A DNA stretch of 64,000 bases from Propylenella binzhouense. Its GTDB lineage: Bacteria; Pseudomonadota; Alphaproteobacteria; Rhizobiales; Afifellaceae. The position numbers and the translations under genes are program-made. Where the stretch lies: contig NZ_SPKJ01000006.1 in assembly GCF_009866965.1 (NCBI RefSeq), forward strand, positions 1-64,000, written 5' to 3'. Below are positions 22,682 to 31,320 of this stretch, one piece after another. How positions within the stretch are numbered: the first letter of the stretch is position 1; every line of letters starts with the position of its first letter. The notes beneath the pieces were generated by a model. The model saw only the letters and a program-made list of their open reading frames with translations. It did no database searches and was not told where the DNA came from.

Positions 22682-23710
22682 TCAGGGCGGCGGCGGCCGG
22701 GTCGAGCCGCGGACGACGAGCGAGGCCGGAAGGACGACGTGCCGCGCCTCCCGCTCCGGCTCGGGCCGGTCGAGGAGGTCGAGGAGCAGGCGCGCGGATT
22801 CCGAGCCGATCTCGACGAGCGGCACGTGGACGGTGGTGAGGCCGGGCGAGAGCAGGTCGACCATCGGCATGTCGTTGTAGCCCGTCACCGAGAGGTCGCG
22901 CGGGCATTCGAGGCCGAGCTCGCGGAGCGCGGCGATCGCCCCGACGGCGAGGCGGTCGTTGGCGCAGACGACCGCGGTCGTGCCGGTCGCGCGGGCGACG
23001 AGCTCGCGCGCGCAGCGCCGCCCCTCGTCGATGCTGTAGGCATCCGCCGCCACGATCGCCCGTTCCGAGACGCCGAGGCCGAGCGCGGCGCTCGCGCCGC
23101 GGAAGGCCTTCAGGCGGTCGGCGCCGGTGGAGAGCTTCTGCGGCCCGGCGATATGGGCGATCGCGCGATGCCCGAGCGCCCTCAGATGCGCGAGCGCCTG
23201 CCGGATGCCTTCGACATGGTCGCTCGTCACCGAGGACACGCTCTCGTTCTCGACCCGGCGGCCGACGGTCACGAGCGGAACGCCCTGGGAGAGCAGCTTC
23301 GTGGCGACGACATCCTCCCGCTCGACGCTTCCGAGGATGAGCCCGTCGACGTTCCGCGACCGCATGAGGGCCGTGACGTCCGCCTCCCGGCTCATGTCGC
23401 CGTCGAGGCTCGCCACGATGGAGACGAAGCGCCGCGGCAGCAGCGCGTTCTCGAGCCCGCGCAGGATGAGCGGGTAGACGGGATCGGTGATGTCCGGGAT
23501 CACGACGCCGACGAGCCGGGTCCGGCGCGTGCGCAGGGAATAGGCCTCCGCGTTCAGCTCGTAGCCGAGTTCGGCGCTCACGCGGCGGATGTGGAGGGCG
23601 AGTTCGTCCCGGATCGGGTGGGAGGTGTTGGGGTCGAGCGCGCGCGATGCCGTCGAGACGTGCACGTTCGCGGCACGGGCCACGTCCTTGAGCGTGATCC
23701 TCTTCTTCAT
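22682..23710 (-). CDS. LacI-family transcriptional regulator
   Basis: 342 residues. The N-terminal HTH is 'ITLKDVARAANVHVSTASRAL', followed by the hinge region ('RVSAELGYELNAEAYSLRTRRTRLVGVVIP') and a periplasmic-binding-like sugar/effector domain ('VICANDRLAVGA'-type block 'AVVCANDRLAVGAIAALREL', 'SVTGYNDMPMVDLLSPGLTTV'). It should repress by binding GCAAAC-GTTTGC half-sites and release on effector binding. It lies between two of the three matching operators and is divergent from the dehydrogenase operon. The effector is unknown but probably a metabolite of this pathway. Confidence 0.93.
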   Translation of the reverse strand: MKKRITLKDVARAANVHVSTASRALDPNTSHPIRDELALHIRRVSAELGYELNAEAYSLRTRRTRLVGVVIPDITDPVYPLILRGLENALLPRRFVSIVASLDGDMSREADVTALMRSRNVDGLILGSVEREDVVATKLLSQGVPLVTVGRRVENESVSSVTSDHVEGIRQALAHLRALGHRAIAHIAGPQKLSTGADRLKAFRGASAALGLGVSERAIVAADAYSIDEGRRCARELVARATGTTAVVCANDRLAVGAIAALRELGLECPRDLSVTGYNDMPMVDLLSPGLTTVHVPLVEIGSESARLLLDLLDRPEPEREARHVVLPASLVVRGSTRPPPP

Positions 23711-23769
23711 CCGCCGATCCGCCTCCGCCTGCGCCCGCGCGTCAAGCCGGGCGAGCCCTCCACCGCTCA

Positions 23770-23783
23770 GGCAAACGTTTGCC
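23770..23783. promoter_or_regulatory. LacI-type operator, divergent promoter region
   Basis: Perfect 14-bp palindrome GGCAAACGTTTGCC between the LacI gene and the dehydrogenase operon. It is placed to control both and matches the central-CG operators typical of LacI-family repressors. Confidence 0.8.
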
Positions 23784-23821
23784 AGCGCGCGATGCGGGTG
23801 TTATAGGCGGACGGAAGGGGC

Positions 23822-24721
23822 ATGGGGAGGATGCGCGTGAAGATCGGGTTCATCGGCTTCGGCGACATGGGGATCCGCATCGTCCCCCGCCTGCTTGCCG
23901 CCGGCTATTCCGTCACCGGATGGAACCGGACCAGGGCGAAGGCCGAAGGGCTGATCGCGGCCGGGCTGAACTGGGCGGAAAGCCCGCGCGCCGTCGCCGA
24001 GTCCTCCGACGTCGTCTTCACCATCGTGACCGACGCCGCGGCCGTGCGGGCGGTGGCGCTCGGGCCGGACGGCGTCATGGCCGGCCTCCGGCCCGGCGGG
24101 ATCTTCGTCGACATGAGCACGATCGCGCCGGAGGCGAGCCTCGACATTTCGGGCCAGTTCGCGGCGGCGGGGCTCACCATGCTCGACGCGCCGCTGTCGG
24201 GGAGCCCGCCCGTCGTCGAGGCGGGCAACGCCTCGGTGATGGTCGGCGGCGACAGGGCCGCCTTCGACCGCGTCGAGCCCGTCCTCCTCGCGATCGGCCG
24301 GAAGGCGCTCTATATCGGCGAGCGCGGCCTCGCCGTCCGCATGAAGGTCGCGCTCAACATGTGCCTCGTGGTCGAGATGGTCTCGTTCTGCGAGGCCGTC
24401 GCGCTTGCGGAGAAGGGCGGCGTAGAGCGCGAGATCGCGGTCGAGGCAATGCTGAACAGCGTCGTCGCCTCGCCGGTCATGGCCTATCGCGGGCCGTTCA
24501 TCCTCGACGGCCGGATGCCCGAGAAGCCGCTCGCCGACGTCACGCTCCAGCAGAAGGACATGCTGCTCGCGCTCGACCTCGGCCGGAAGAGCGGCGTTCC
24601 GGTGCCGCTCGGCGCGGCCGCCAACGAGATGCTGAACGCCTGCCGGGGCCTCGGCATCGACCACCGCGATTTCGTGACCGTCTACGAAGTGTACCGCCGT
24701 CTCGGAGGAATGCTGAAATGA
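23822..24721 (+). CDS. NAD(P)-dependent 3-hydroxyisobutyrate dehydrogenase-family oxidoreductase
   Basis: 299 residues from the ATG at 23822; a GTG at 23837 preceded by GGAGG is an alternative start. The Rossmann motif is 'KIGFIGFGDMGIRIVPRLLAAGYSVTGWNRT', then 'DVVFTIVTDAAAVRAVALG' and 'DMSTIAPEASLDIS', the substrate-binding 'DAPLSGSPPVVEAGNASVMVGG' and the catalytic Lys region 'RMKVALNMCLVVEMVSFCEA' of the beta-hydroxyacid dehydrogenase family. It should oxidise a short beta-hydroxy acid or reduce the matching semialdehyde. It overlaps the cupin gene by 4 bp and is the first gene of a LacI-controlled operon. Confidence 0.88.
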   Translation: MGRMRVKIGFIGFGDMGIRIVPRLLAAGYSVTGWNRTRAKAEGLIAAGLNWAESPRAVAESSDVVFTIVTDAAAVRAVALGPDGVMAGLRPGGIFVDMSTIAPEASLDISGQFAAAGLTMLDAPLSGSPPVVEAGNASVMVGGDRAAFDRVEPVLLAIGRKALYIGERGLAVRMKVALNMCLVVEMVSFCEAVALAEKGGVEREIAVEAMLNSVVASPVMAYRGPFILDGRMPEKPLADVTLQQKDMLLALDLGRKSGVPVPLGAAANEMLNACRGLGIDHRDFVTVYEVYRRLGGMLK

Positions 24722-25146
24722 GTGCGCCGAAGCCCTATCGGACCCGGGTCGAGGACGTGCCGCTGGTGGAGGGCCTCACCCGCGAGGACGGCTGGATCGA
24801 CATGCAGGTCCGCTTCCTGATCGACCAGAAGAGCGCGGGCTCGGACAAGCTCGTCTTCGGCCATACCCTGATGCCGCCGGGCGCGAGCCACGAGAAGCAC
24901 CGCCACTTCCACTGCGACGAGTTTCTCCTCGTGATGACGGGGAGCGGCATCATCTTCACGGATGACGGCGAGGAGCCGGCGAAGGCGGGCGACGTGGTCT
25001 TCACGCCCCGCGGCCATTGGCACGGCTTCCGCAACACCGGGAAGGTCGATTCCCTCCTCATCTGGGGCTGGAGCGGCGCGGGATCCCTCGAGACGGCGGG
25101 CTACGAGGTGCCGGCCGGCGCCGATCACGCCGCGAAAGTCGGGTGA
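24718..25146 (+). CDS. Cupin-domain protein
   Basis: 142 residues starting at the ATG that overlaps the dehydrogenase stop codon (ATGA). It is a single cupin barrel: 'LMPPGASHEKHRHFHCDEFLLVMTG' supplies the first metal-binding His/Glu motif and 'GDVVFTPRGHWHGFRNTGK' the second. Metal-binding cupins include isomerases, decarboxylases and dioxygenases; nothing here fixes the reaction. Its stop overlaps the next start (GTGA), so the three genes are translationally coupled and very likely work in one pathway. Confidence 0.85.
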   Translation: MSAPKPYRTRVEDVPLVEGLTREDGWIDMQVRFLIDQKSAGSDKLVFGHTLMPPGASHEKHRHFHCDEFLLVMTGSGIIFTDDGEEPAKAGDVVFTPRGHWHGFRNTGKVDSLLIWGWSGAGSLETAGYEVPAGADHAAKVG

Positions 25147-25856
25147 CCGTGGCGGCCGTCCTCCTCGACGATCCGCGCATCGCCCGCGGCATGGCCGCCC
25201 AGCTCGAGGCGCGGGAGACGCGCATGCGCGCGGGCGAGCGCCCGATCGGCTGGAAGGCGGGGTTCGGGGCGCCCGCCGCGCTCGAGAGGCTCGCTCTGGC
25301 GGGTCCTCTCATCGGCTTCATGACGGACCGCAGCCTCGTCCCCTCCGGGGCGGCCGTATCGATCGGAGGCTGGTCGAAGCCGGTCGCCGAGCCGGAGATC
25401 GCAATCGTCATGGGCGCGGATCTCGAGGGCGGGGCCGGCGAGGATGCCGCCCGCGCCGCGATCGCCGGAATCGGGCCCGCGATCGAGCTTGCCGATCTCG
25501 ACCGCCCGCCCGACGACGTCGAGGCGATCCTTTCGGGCAACATCTATCATCGCCACGTCGTCCTTGCCGATCCGCCTGTCGCGCGCAGCGGGGCGGATCT
25601 CGCGGGGCTGACGGGACGGGTCGGGCGGAACGGAAGCGAGATCGCGTCGACGACCGAGCTCGAGGCGAATACCGGCACGCTCGTCGCGATCGTGCGCCGC
25701 GCCGCCGAAACGCTCGCCGGCTTCGGCATGCGCCTGCGCAAGGGCGACGTGCTCATCGCGGGCTCCATCGTCCCGCCGCTCTTCCTGGACGCGGGCGACC
25801 GCGAGGTCGCCTGCATCCTTGATCCGATCGGCGGGGTGGCGGTGAGGCTCGGGTGA
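25143..25856 (+). CDS. 2-keto-4-pentenoate hydratase/fumarylacetoacetase-family protein
   Basis: 237 residues from a GTG that overlaps the cupin stop. 'IGWKAGFGAPAALERLALAG' and 'PEIAIVMGADLEG' with 'GIGPAIELADLDRPPDDVEAI' match the MhpD/FAH fold, where the acidic residues of the 'E-x-E / E-x-A-D' pattern bind Mg or Mn; 'LRKGDVLIAGSIVPPLFLDAG' is the C-terminal block. Members hydrate 2-hydroxypenta-2,4-dienoates or decarboxylate/hydrolyse 2-keto acids. It closes the operon with the dehydrogenase and cupin. Confidence 0.85.
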   Translation: MTVAAVLLDDPRIARGMAAQLEARETRMRAGERPIGWKAGFGAPAALERLALAGPLIGFMTDRSLVPSGAAVSIGGWSKPVAEPEIAIVMGADLEGGAGEDAARAAIAGIGPAIELADLDRPPDDVEAILSGNIYHRHVVLADPPVARSGADLAGLTGRVGRNGSEIASTTELEANTGTLVAIVRRAAETLAGFGMRLRKGDVLIAGSIVPPLFLDAGDREVACILDPIGGVAVRLG

Positions 25857-25910
25857 AGAAATAAGGTAGCTCGCGGCGGCGATCCGGAGGCACGGGCCGG
25901 GACTCCCGCA

Positions 25911-25922
25911 GCAAACGTTTGC
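25911..25922. promoter_or_regulatory. LacI-type operator upstream of the TRAP transporter operon
   Basis: Perfect GCAAACGTTTGC palindrome, identical in its 12-bp core to the one at 23771. It lies 86 bp before the TRAP binding-protein start, tying the second operon to the same regulator. Confidence 0.8.
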
Positions 25923-26007
25923 ATGATTCAGCGCCCCGGGTTCGGGCGCCAAGAAACGAGCGGGCCGGAACCAACCGCTCCTCGGGACGCCAGTGGGAGG
26001 AATGCAA

Positions 26008-27090
26008 ATGCTGCTCATTTCCAGACGCGCGGTTCTCGCCGGCACCGCGGCCATCGCCGCCGGGCCGGTCAAGGGCGCCTTCGCCCAGACGAAGACGATC
26101 CCGCTCACGATCTCGTCGAGCCACCCGCTCACCATTCCGTGGGTCGAGCCGCTGAAGACGGTGATCGTCGAACAGTCGAACAGGAAGCTCGAGGCGATGG
26201 GATCGCCGAACCGGATCGAGTGGACCGAAGCCTTCGGAGGATCGCTCTACGGCTTCAACGACACGCTCGAATCGGTGACGCAGCAGCTCACCGACATGGG
26301 CTGGATCGGCGCCCTCTGGGAGCCCTCGGCACTGCCTCTGCAGAACATCATGTACTCGACCCCGTTTGCGACCAGCACGGTGCGGCAGGCGGTCGACGTG
26401 ATGAACGAGCTCAACCAGAAGAACGCTGCCATGAAGGCCGAGTGGGACAGGCAGAACATCGTCTTCTTCGGCTGCTGCGTTTCCGACGGCTATCACCTCT
26501 TCACGAAGAAGCCGATCGAGAGCCTCGCCGATCTGAAGGGCCTGAAGATCCTGGGCGCCCCCGTCTGCGCGCCCTGGATCGAGCCGCTCGGGGCGACCCT
26601 CGTCGGCACCGGCCTCCCGGCGCAGTATTCGCAGCTCCAGACCGGGGTCGGCGACGGCTCCATCCTGATCGCGACCGGCGCCTATCCGCTCAAGATCCAC
26701 GAGGTCGCGCCCTACGTGACGCTGGTCGACACCGGCCCGCTCACCTTCGGCGGCTTCGGCGTGAACAAGGACACGTTCGAGGGCCTGCCCGACGACGTGA
26801 AGACGGTGCTCACCGAGCTCGGCTACGCGTACAGTGCCGAGAACGCCCGCCTCATCGAGGAGAAGCAGAAGGCGGCTCTGGAAAAGATGGAGGCGGAGGG
26901 CGCCAAGCTGCACAAGATGCCGCAGGATCAGCGGGTCGCCTGGGTGAAGGCGATGCCGGATCTCGGCAAGATCTGGGTCGAGGGGAACGAGGCGAAGGGC
27001 GTGCCGGCCCGCGAGATCATGAAGGCTTTCATGGCGGCGGTGAAGGCGCATGGCGGCGAGCCGCTGCGCGATTGGTCCGAGAACGTCTGA
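26008..27090 (+). CDS. dctP: TRAP transporter substrate-binding protein (DctP family)
   Basis: 360 residues from the ATG at 26008, 7 nt after GGGAGG; a GTG at 25993 is the far alternative. The signal 'MLLISRRAVLAGTAAIAAGP' has twin arginines and may be Tat-dependent. The mature part follows DctP organisation ('ISSSHPLTIPWVEPLKTVIV', 'LADLKGLKILGAPVCAPWIEPLGATLV', 'LQTGVGDGSILIATGAYPLKIHEVAPYV', 'FGGFGVNKDTFEGLPDDVKTVL'). It captures an organic acid-like solute in the periplasm for the fused permease downstream. The ligand cannot be read. Confidence 0.9.
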   Translation: MLLISRRAVLAGTAAIAAGPVKGAFAQTKTIPLTISSSHPLTIPWVEPLKTVIVEQSNRKLEAMGSPNRIEWTEAFGGSLYGFNDTLESVTQQLTDMGWIGALWEPSALPLQNIMYSTPFATSTVRQAVDVMNELNQKNAAMKAEWDRQNIVFFGCCVSDGYHLFTKKPIESLADLKGLKILGAPVCAPWIEPLGATLVGTGLPAQYSQLQTGVGDGSILIATGAYPLKIHEVAPYVTLVDTGPLTFGGFGVNKDTFEGLPDDVKTVLTELGYAYSAENARLIEEKQKAALEKMEAEGAKLHKMPQDQRVAWVKAMPDLGKIWVEGNEAKGVPAREIMKAFMAAVKAHGGEPLRDWSENV

Positions 27091-27148
27091 ACCTCATCCG
27101 GAGCCTGCGGTCCGCCCGTCGGGGCGGACCGGCGCGGAGGCGGACGTG

Positions 27149-29089
27149 ATGGCGAGCGAGACGACGACTGCGATCGGGAGGGGGACGGCGGCCGGGGCCC
27201 GGTGGTCGGCGCTCTATGGCTGGGTTCCGTTCTCGCTCTCGGTCGTCGCCTCGTCGGGCATCGTCTTCATCATGCTCATGATCTGCGCGGACATCGTCCT
27301 GCGCTTCTTCTTCAGCGCGCCGATCAACGGCGTGACCGACATCGTCTCCTACGTGATCGTGGCCTGCGTCTTCCTGCAGATCGGGAGCACGATCCGCGAC
27401 AACCGCCTGATCCGCGCCGATTTCCTGTTCGGAACCTGGGCGGCGGAGCGGCCCGGCTTCGCGCGCGTCCTCGACCTCGCCTTCTTCGGCGTGGCGAGCC
27501 TCCTCCTCTGGCGGGCGCTCGGCTGGCTCTGGCGCGACTTTCTCGGCTCCTATGCCACCGGCGAGTTCACGGGCGCGGTCGGCGCCTATCAGATCACGAT
27601 CTGGCCCTTCAAGCTCGCCGTCGTCGTCGGCTGCGCCGTCGCGCTGGTCGAGACGGTGTGGAAGGCGGCCGCGGCGGCGTTCGACCTTGCGAGGAGGGAA
27701 CGGCTCCGGAGCGCCGACGCCTTTCCGGTCTTCGCGTTCCTGACCGGGGTCGCGGTCTTCCTCTACCTCAATTTCGAGGTGGCGAGCTCGCCCGTCTCGG
27801 TCGGGCTCCTCTCGCTTGCCGGCCTCCTCGTCGCCGTCGCGATCGGCATGCCGATCGCCTTCGCCCTGCTCGTGCTCTCCTTCGTCGGCGTCTGGCTCAC
27901 GCGGCACAATCCGGTGGTCGCCGACAATGCGCTCGGCATCGCCGCGAGCGGCGCCATCCGGTCCTACGAGTTCGGCGTCGTGCCGCTCTTCGTGATGATG
28001 GGCCTCCTCCTCGACAAGGCGGATGTCGGCCGAGACGCCTTCCAGGTCGCGGTGTCGCTGCTCCGCCGGATCCGGGGCGGCCTCGGCATCGCGACGGTCG
28101 CGGCCAACGCCGTCTTCGCCTCGATCACGGGCAGCTCGATCGCATCCGCGGCCGTGTTCAGCCGTATCGCGGTGCCGCCCATGATCGAGGGCGGCTACAC
28201 GGCGCGCTTCGCCGTCGGCGTGGTCGCCGGCAGCTCCGTGCTGGGGATGCTGATCCCGCCGAGCCTGCTCCTCATCATCTACGGCTTGGTCGCGGAGGCC
28301 TCGATCGGCAAGCTCTTCGTCGCCGCGATCATTCCGGGCCTTCTGCTCGCGGGCGCCTTCGCGCTCCTCAACGTGCTGATGGCGAGCTTCTTTCCCCGCT
28401 TCGTCGGCCGGCCGCACGAGATCGAGGGCGACGGCATGACGCCCGGGCAGGTCGTGCTGAGGCTCGCGCCGGTCGTCGGAATCGTCGCCCTGGTGATGGG
28501 CGGCATCTATGCCGGCATGTTCACGCCGACCGAGGCGGGCGCGGTCGGCGCCCTCGGCGCCTTCCTGGTCGGCGCCCTGCGGCGCAAGCTGACGCTGCCG
28601 ACGATCCGCCGCATCGTGCTGGAGACCGGCTACATCTCGGCGGCGATCCTGTTCCTGATCGTCGCCGCCAACCTCTACGGCCGCATGCTGACGCTCTCCA
28701 CCATCCCGATGAAGATGACCGCCTTCGTCGCGGAGCTCGGGCTCGGCATGCCGCTCTTCCTCGCCTTCTATTTCGCCGTGGTGCTCCTCCTCGGCATGAT
28801 CCTCGATTCCACCTCGATCATGCTCATCATGCTGCCGATCGTGCTGCCGATCGTGACGAGCTTCGGCGGCGATCCGGTCTGGTTCGGGATCGTGACGGTG
28901 ATCGCCGTGGAGGTGGGGCTGCTGACGCCGCCCTTCGGGCTCTCCGTCTTCGTGGTGAAATCCTCCCTTCCGCCGGGCTTCGTGACGCTCGGCGACATCT
29001 TCGCCGGGTCGGCCCCCTTCGTGGTGACGATGATCCTCGTCACGGTCCTCGTCATGGCCTTCCCGCAGATCAGCCTCGTCCTCCTCTGA
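27149..29089 (+). CDS. TRAP transporter fused permease (DctQ-DctM)
   Basis: 646 residues from the ATG at 27149, preceded by GGAGG. The N-terminal 190 residues form the small DctQ-type subunit with four membrane helices; the rest is the large DctM subunit with about 12 helices ('GIAASGAIRSYEFGVVPLFVMMGLLLDKADVG', 'LLIIYGLVAEASIGKLFVAAIIPGLL', 'DSTSIMLIMLPIVLPIV', 'VGLLTPPFGLSVFVVKSSLP'). It imports the solute captured by the upstream binding protein using an ion gradient. Fusion of the two permease subunits is a known arrangement. Confidence 0.93.
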   Translation: MASETTTAIGRGTAAGARWSALYGWVPFSLSVVASSGIVFIMLMICADIVLRFFFSAPINGVTDIVSYVIVACVFLQIGSTIRDNRLIRADFLFGTWAAERPGFARVLDLAFFGVASLLLWRALGWLWRDFLGSYATGEFTGAVGAYQITIWPFKLAVVVGCAVALVETVWKAAAAAFDLARRERLRSADAFPVFAFLTGVAVFLYLNFEVASSPVSVGLLSLAGLLVAVAIGMPIAFALLVLSFVGVWLTRHNPVVADNALGIAASGAIRSYEFGVVPLFVMMGLLLDKADVGRDAFQVAVSLLRRIRGGLGIATVAANAVFASITGSSIASAAVFSRIAVPPMIEGGYTARFAVGVVAGSSVLGMLIPPSLLLIIYGLVAEASIGKLFVAAIIPGLLLAGAFALLNVLMASFFPRFVGRPHEIEGDGMTPGQVVLRLAPVVGIVALVMGGIYAGMFTPTEAGAVGALGAFLVGALRRKLTLPTIRRIVLETGYISAAILFLIVAANLYGRMLTLSTIPMKMTAFVAELGLGMPLFLAFYFAVVLLLGMILDSTSIMLIMLPIVLPIVTSFGGDPVWFGIVTVIAVEVGLLTPPFGLSVFVVKSSLPPGFVTLGDIFAGSAPFVVTMILVTVLVMAFPQISLVLL

Positions 29090-29121
29090 GGCGGCGCAAG
29101 AGACGACGGAGGTTTGTTCCC

Positions 29122-30489
29122 GTGTCCCATCTCCTCCTGAAGGGCGGCACCATCGTCAGCATGGATCCCGGCATCGGCACGCTGCCGCAAGGCGACGTGC
29201 TGATCGAGGGCCAGCGGATCGCCGCGATCGCGCCCGCGCTCGAGGCGCCGCCGGGCGCGGAGGTGGTCGACGCCGCCGGCCGGATCGTGATGCCGGGCTT
29301 CGTCAACGCCCACATGCACACCTGGCAGACGGCGCTCAAGGGGATCGCCGCGGACTGGACGATCCAGGAATATCTGCGCGCCATGCATGCCGGGCTCGCG
29401 ACCCATTTCCGGGCCGAGGACGTCTACATCGCCAATCTCGTCGGCGCCCTCGGCCAGATCGACTGCGGGACCACCACCCTCGTCGACTGGTGCCATAACA
29501 ATCCGACACCGTGCTGCACCGACGCTGCCATCGACGCGCTCGAGGAATCCGGCCTGCGCGCGCTCTTCCTGCACGGCTCCCCCAAGCCTGACCCGAAGGA
29601 GGGGCAGAAGCATTTCAGCGAAGTGCCGCTGCCGCGCTCCGAAATCGAGCGCATCCGCCGCGACCGCTTCACCAGCGACGACCGGCTCGTGACCTGCGGA
29701 CTGGCGATTCTCGGCCCCGGAATGTCGGTCTTCGACGTCTCGAAGGCCGACCTCCTGCTCGCGCGCGAGCTCGACCTCGTCGCCTCCATGCATGTGAGCG
29801 GCCCGATGCTCGTCCCGGACGGCTTCGAGCGGCTCTGCGCGCTCGGCGGACTGATCGGGCCGAAGACGAACATCGTGCACGGCAACACGATCGCACCCGA
29901 CTGCCTCTCGCTCCTCGTCGATCACGGCGCGACCTTCTCCGTCACCGCCGAGGTAGAAATGCAGATGGGCTTCGGCCGGCCGCTGACGAACCGGCTGCGC
30001 GCGCTCGGAGGCGCGATCTCGATCGGCTCCGACATCGAATCCGGGATGGCAAGCGACATGTTCGCGGTCACGCGCTTCGCGCTGCAATGCGCGCGCTTCC
30101 TCGACAGCCTCGACGCCATCGAGGCGACGGGGCGCGGACCTGCCGCCATCACGGTACGCGCGGAGGAGGCGCTGCACTGGGCAACGCTCGGCGGGGCGCG
30201 GATGGCCGGGCTCGAGCACAAGGTCGGCTCGCTCGCGCCGCGCAAGCAGGCCGATCTCATCCTCCTCCGGACCGACGATCTGAACCTCTTTCCGGTCGCC
30301 GATCCGATCGCCTCGATCGTGCTCCAGGCCGGCCCGAAGAACGTCGAGAGCGTGCTCGTGGCGGGACGGTTCCTGAAGCGCTCGGGCAGCCTGCTCTACG
30401 GTACGCTCGAGGCGAAGCGGGAGGCGCTCGCGGCCTCCGGCGCCCGCATCCTGCGCGCCTTCGCGCAACCCGCGCATCTCGTCGCCTGA
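29122..30489 (+). CDS. Amidohydrolase (cytosine deaminase/chlorohydrolase family)
   Basis: 455 residues from a GTG at 29122 with GGAGG 9 nt upstream. 'NAHMHTWQTALKGIAADWTIQEYL' carries the metal-binding HxH; later 'SMHVSGPM', 'NIVHGNTIAPDCLSLLVDHGATFSVTAEVEMQMG' and 'ISIGSDIESGMASDMF' supply further His and the conserved Asp of the ATZ/TRZ/deaminase group, and 'GSLAPRKQADLILL' is the C-terminal beta cap. It should hydrolyse a C-N or C-Cl bond in a ring or amidine compound. It is the last gene of the TRAP operon and likely acts on the imported solute. Confidence 0.88.
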   Translation: MSHLLLKGGTIVSMDPGIGTLPQGDVLIEGQRIAAIAPALEAPPGAEVVDAAGRIVMPGFVNAHMHTWQTALKGIAADWTIQEYLRAMHAGLATHFRAEDVYIANLVGALGQIDCGTTTLVDWCHNNPTPCCTDAAIDALEESGLRALFLHGSPKPDPKEGQKHFSEVPLPRSEIERIRRDRFTSDDRLVTCGLAILGPGMSVFDVSKADLLLARELDLVASMHVSGPMLVPDGFERLCALGGLIGPKTNIVHGNTIAPDCLSLLVDHGATFSVTAEVEMQMGFGRPLTNRLRALGGAISIGSDIESGMASDMFAVTRFALQCARFLDSLDAIEATGRGPAAITVRAEEALHWATLGGARMAGLEHKVGSLAPRKQADLILLRTDDLNLFPVADPIASIVLQAGPKNVESVLVAGRFLKRSGSLLYGTLEAKREALAASGARILRAFAQPAHLVA

Positions 30490-30532
30490 CCTGGCGCAGT
30501 GGGCGGCCCGCTTCCGAGCCGCCGTCCGCGCC

Positions 30533-31207
30533 TCAGTGCGGCCCGCCGGCCGACCCGGGATTGTAGGACGGCGCGTCGCTCGCCGGGAAGGATTCCCGCC
30601 CCGCCTCGTCGATCGCCTCCGCCATCCTCGCCTGCATGTCGGCGCCCGCTTCCGCGGCGCTCGAGAGATCGTGCACATGCACGTCCTCGCCGCCCGCGCG
30701 CTTCAGGATCTCCGTCGCGCGGCTCGCATGCTCCGCGTCCCGCGTGCGGACCCAGAGCAGAAGGCCGCCGCGGGCGAGCTGCTCCTCCAGGCGGCGCAGG
30801 TGGTCGCGCTCGATCAGCCGGTCGAGCAGGATGCCGAGCGCGCCGCCGCCCCCTCCGGCAATCGTCGCCGCGGCGATCGCCGCCGCCAGCGTTCCGCCGG
30901 AGGCGACCAGCGCGCCTGCGGTCGCGACCGCGCCCACATAGAGGAGGCAGGCGGCAAGCGCGCCTTCGCCCTCGGTCCGCTCGTCGGGCGAGACATAGGC
31001 GACCGTCGGAACCGAAGTGTCGTCCTCGAGCTCGCGCACGGAGACGAAGGCGTGCCCCAGGCAGGTGTCGACCGCGCTGGCGCTCGCCACCAGGCTGAGA
31101 TCGGCCCGGTCGAATCCGGAGGTGAGGAGCGCGTCGACGGCGGCCTGGAACCGGACCGGATCCCGGAATATGCCGACGGCTTCGCGGTTCTGAAGGTGCT
31201 CGATCAT
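30533..31207 (-). CDS. Hypothetical protein with central glycine-rich hydrophobic segment
   Basis: 224 residues from the ATG at 31207, which has GGAGG just upstream; ten further residues are possible. The first half contains 'AVGIFRDPVRFQAAVDALLTSGFDRADLSLVAS', a ferredoxin-like fold often seen in stress proteins of the YflT/general stress 17M type. A glycine/alanine-rich hydrophobic stretch ('LAAAIAAATIAGGGGGALGILLDRLIE', about 105-135) could form a glycine zipper. The last part is 'GGLLLWVRTRDAEHASRATEILKRAGGEDVHVHDL'. It is transcribed convergently with the amidohydrolase. Function unknown; envelope or stress association is a guess. Confidence 0.7.
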   Translation of the reverse strand: MIEHLQNREAVGIFRDPVRFQAAVDALLTSGFDRADLSLVASASAVDTCLGHAFVSVRELEDDTSVPTVAYVSPDERTEGEGALAACLLYVGAVATAGALVASGGTLAAAIAAATIAGGGGGALGILLDRLIERDHLRRLEEQLARGGLLLWVRTRDAEHASRATEILKRAGGEDVHVHDLSSAAEAGADMQARMAEAIDEAGRESFPASDAPSYNPGSAGGPH

Positions 31208-31320
31208 CCGGGCCTCCGCGTCTTGGAGACCGCACATTCGGCGCCTCGCCCCGGCCGCGCCTTGCGCTCGATCAATTCGCCGGCCAGGACCGACGCCCTC
31301 CTCTTCCGGTTCGCCGCGGA

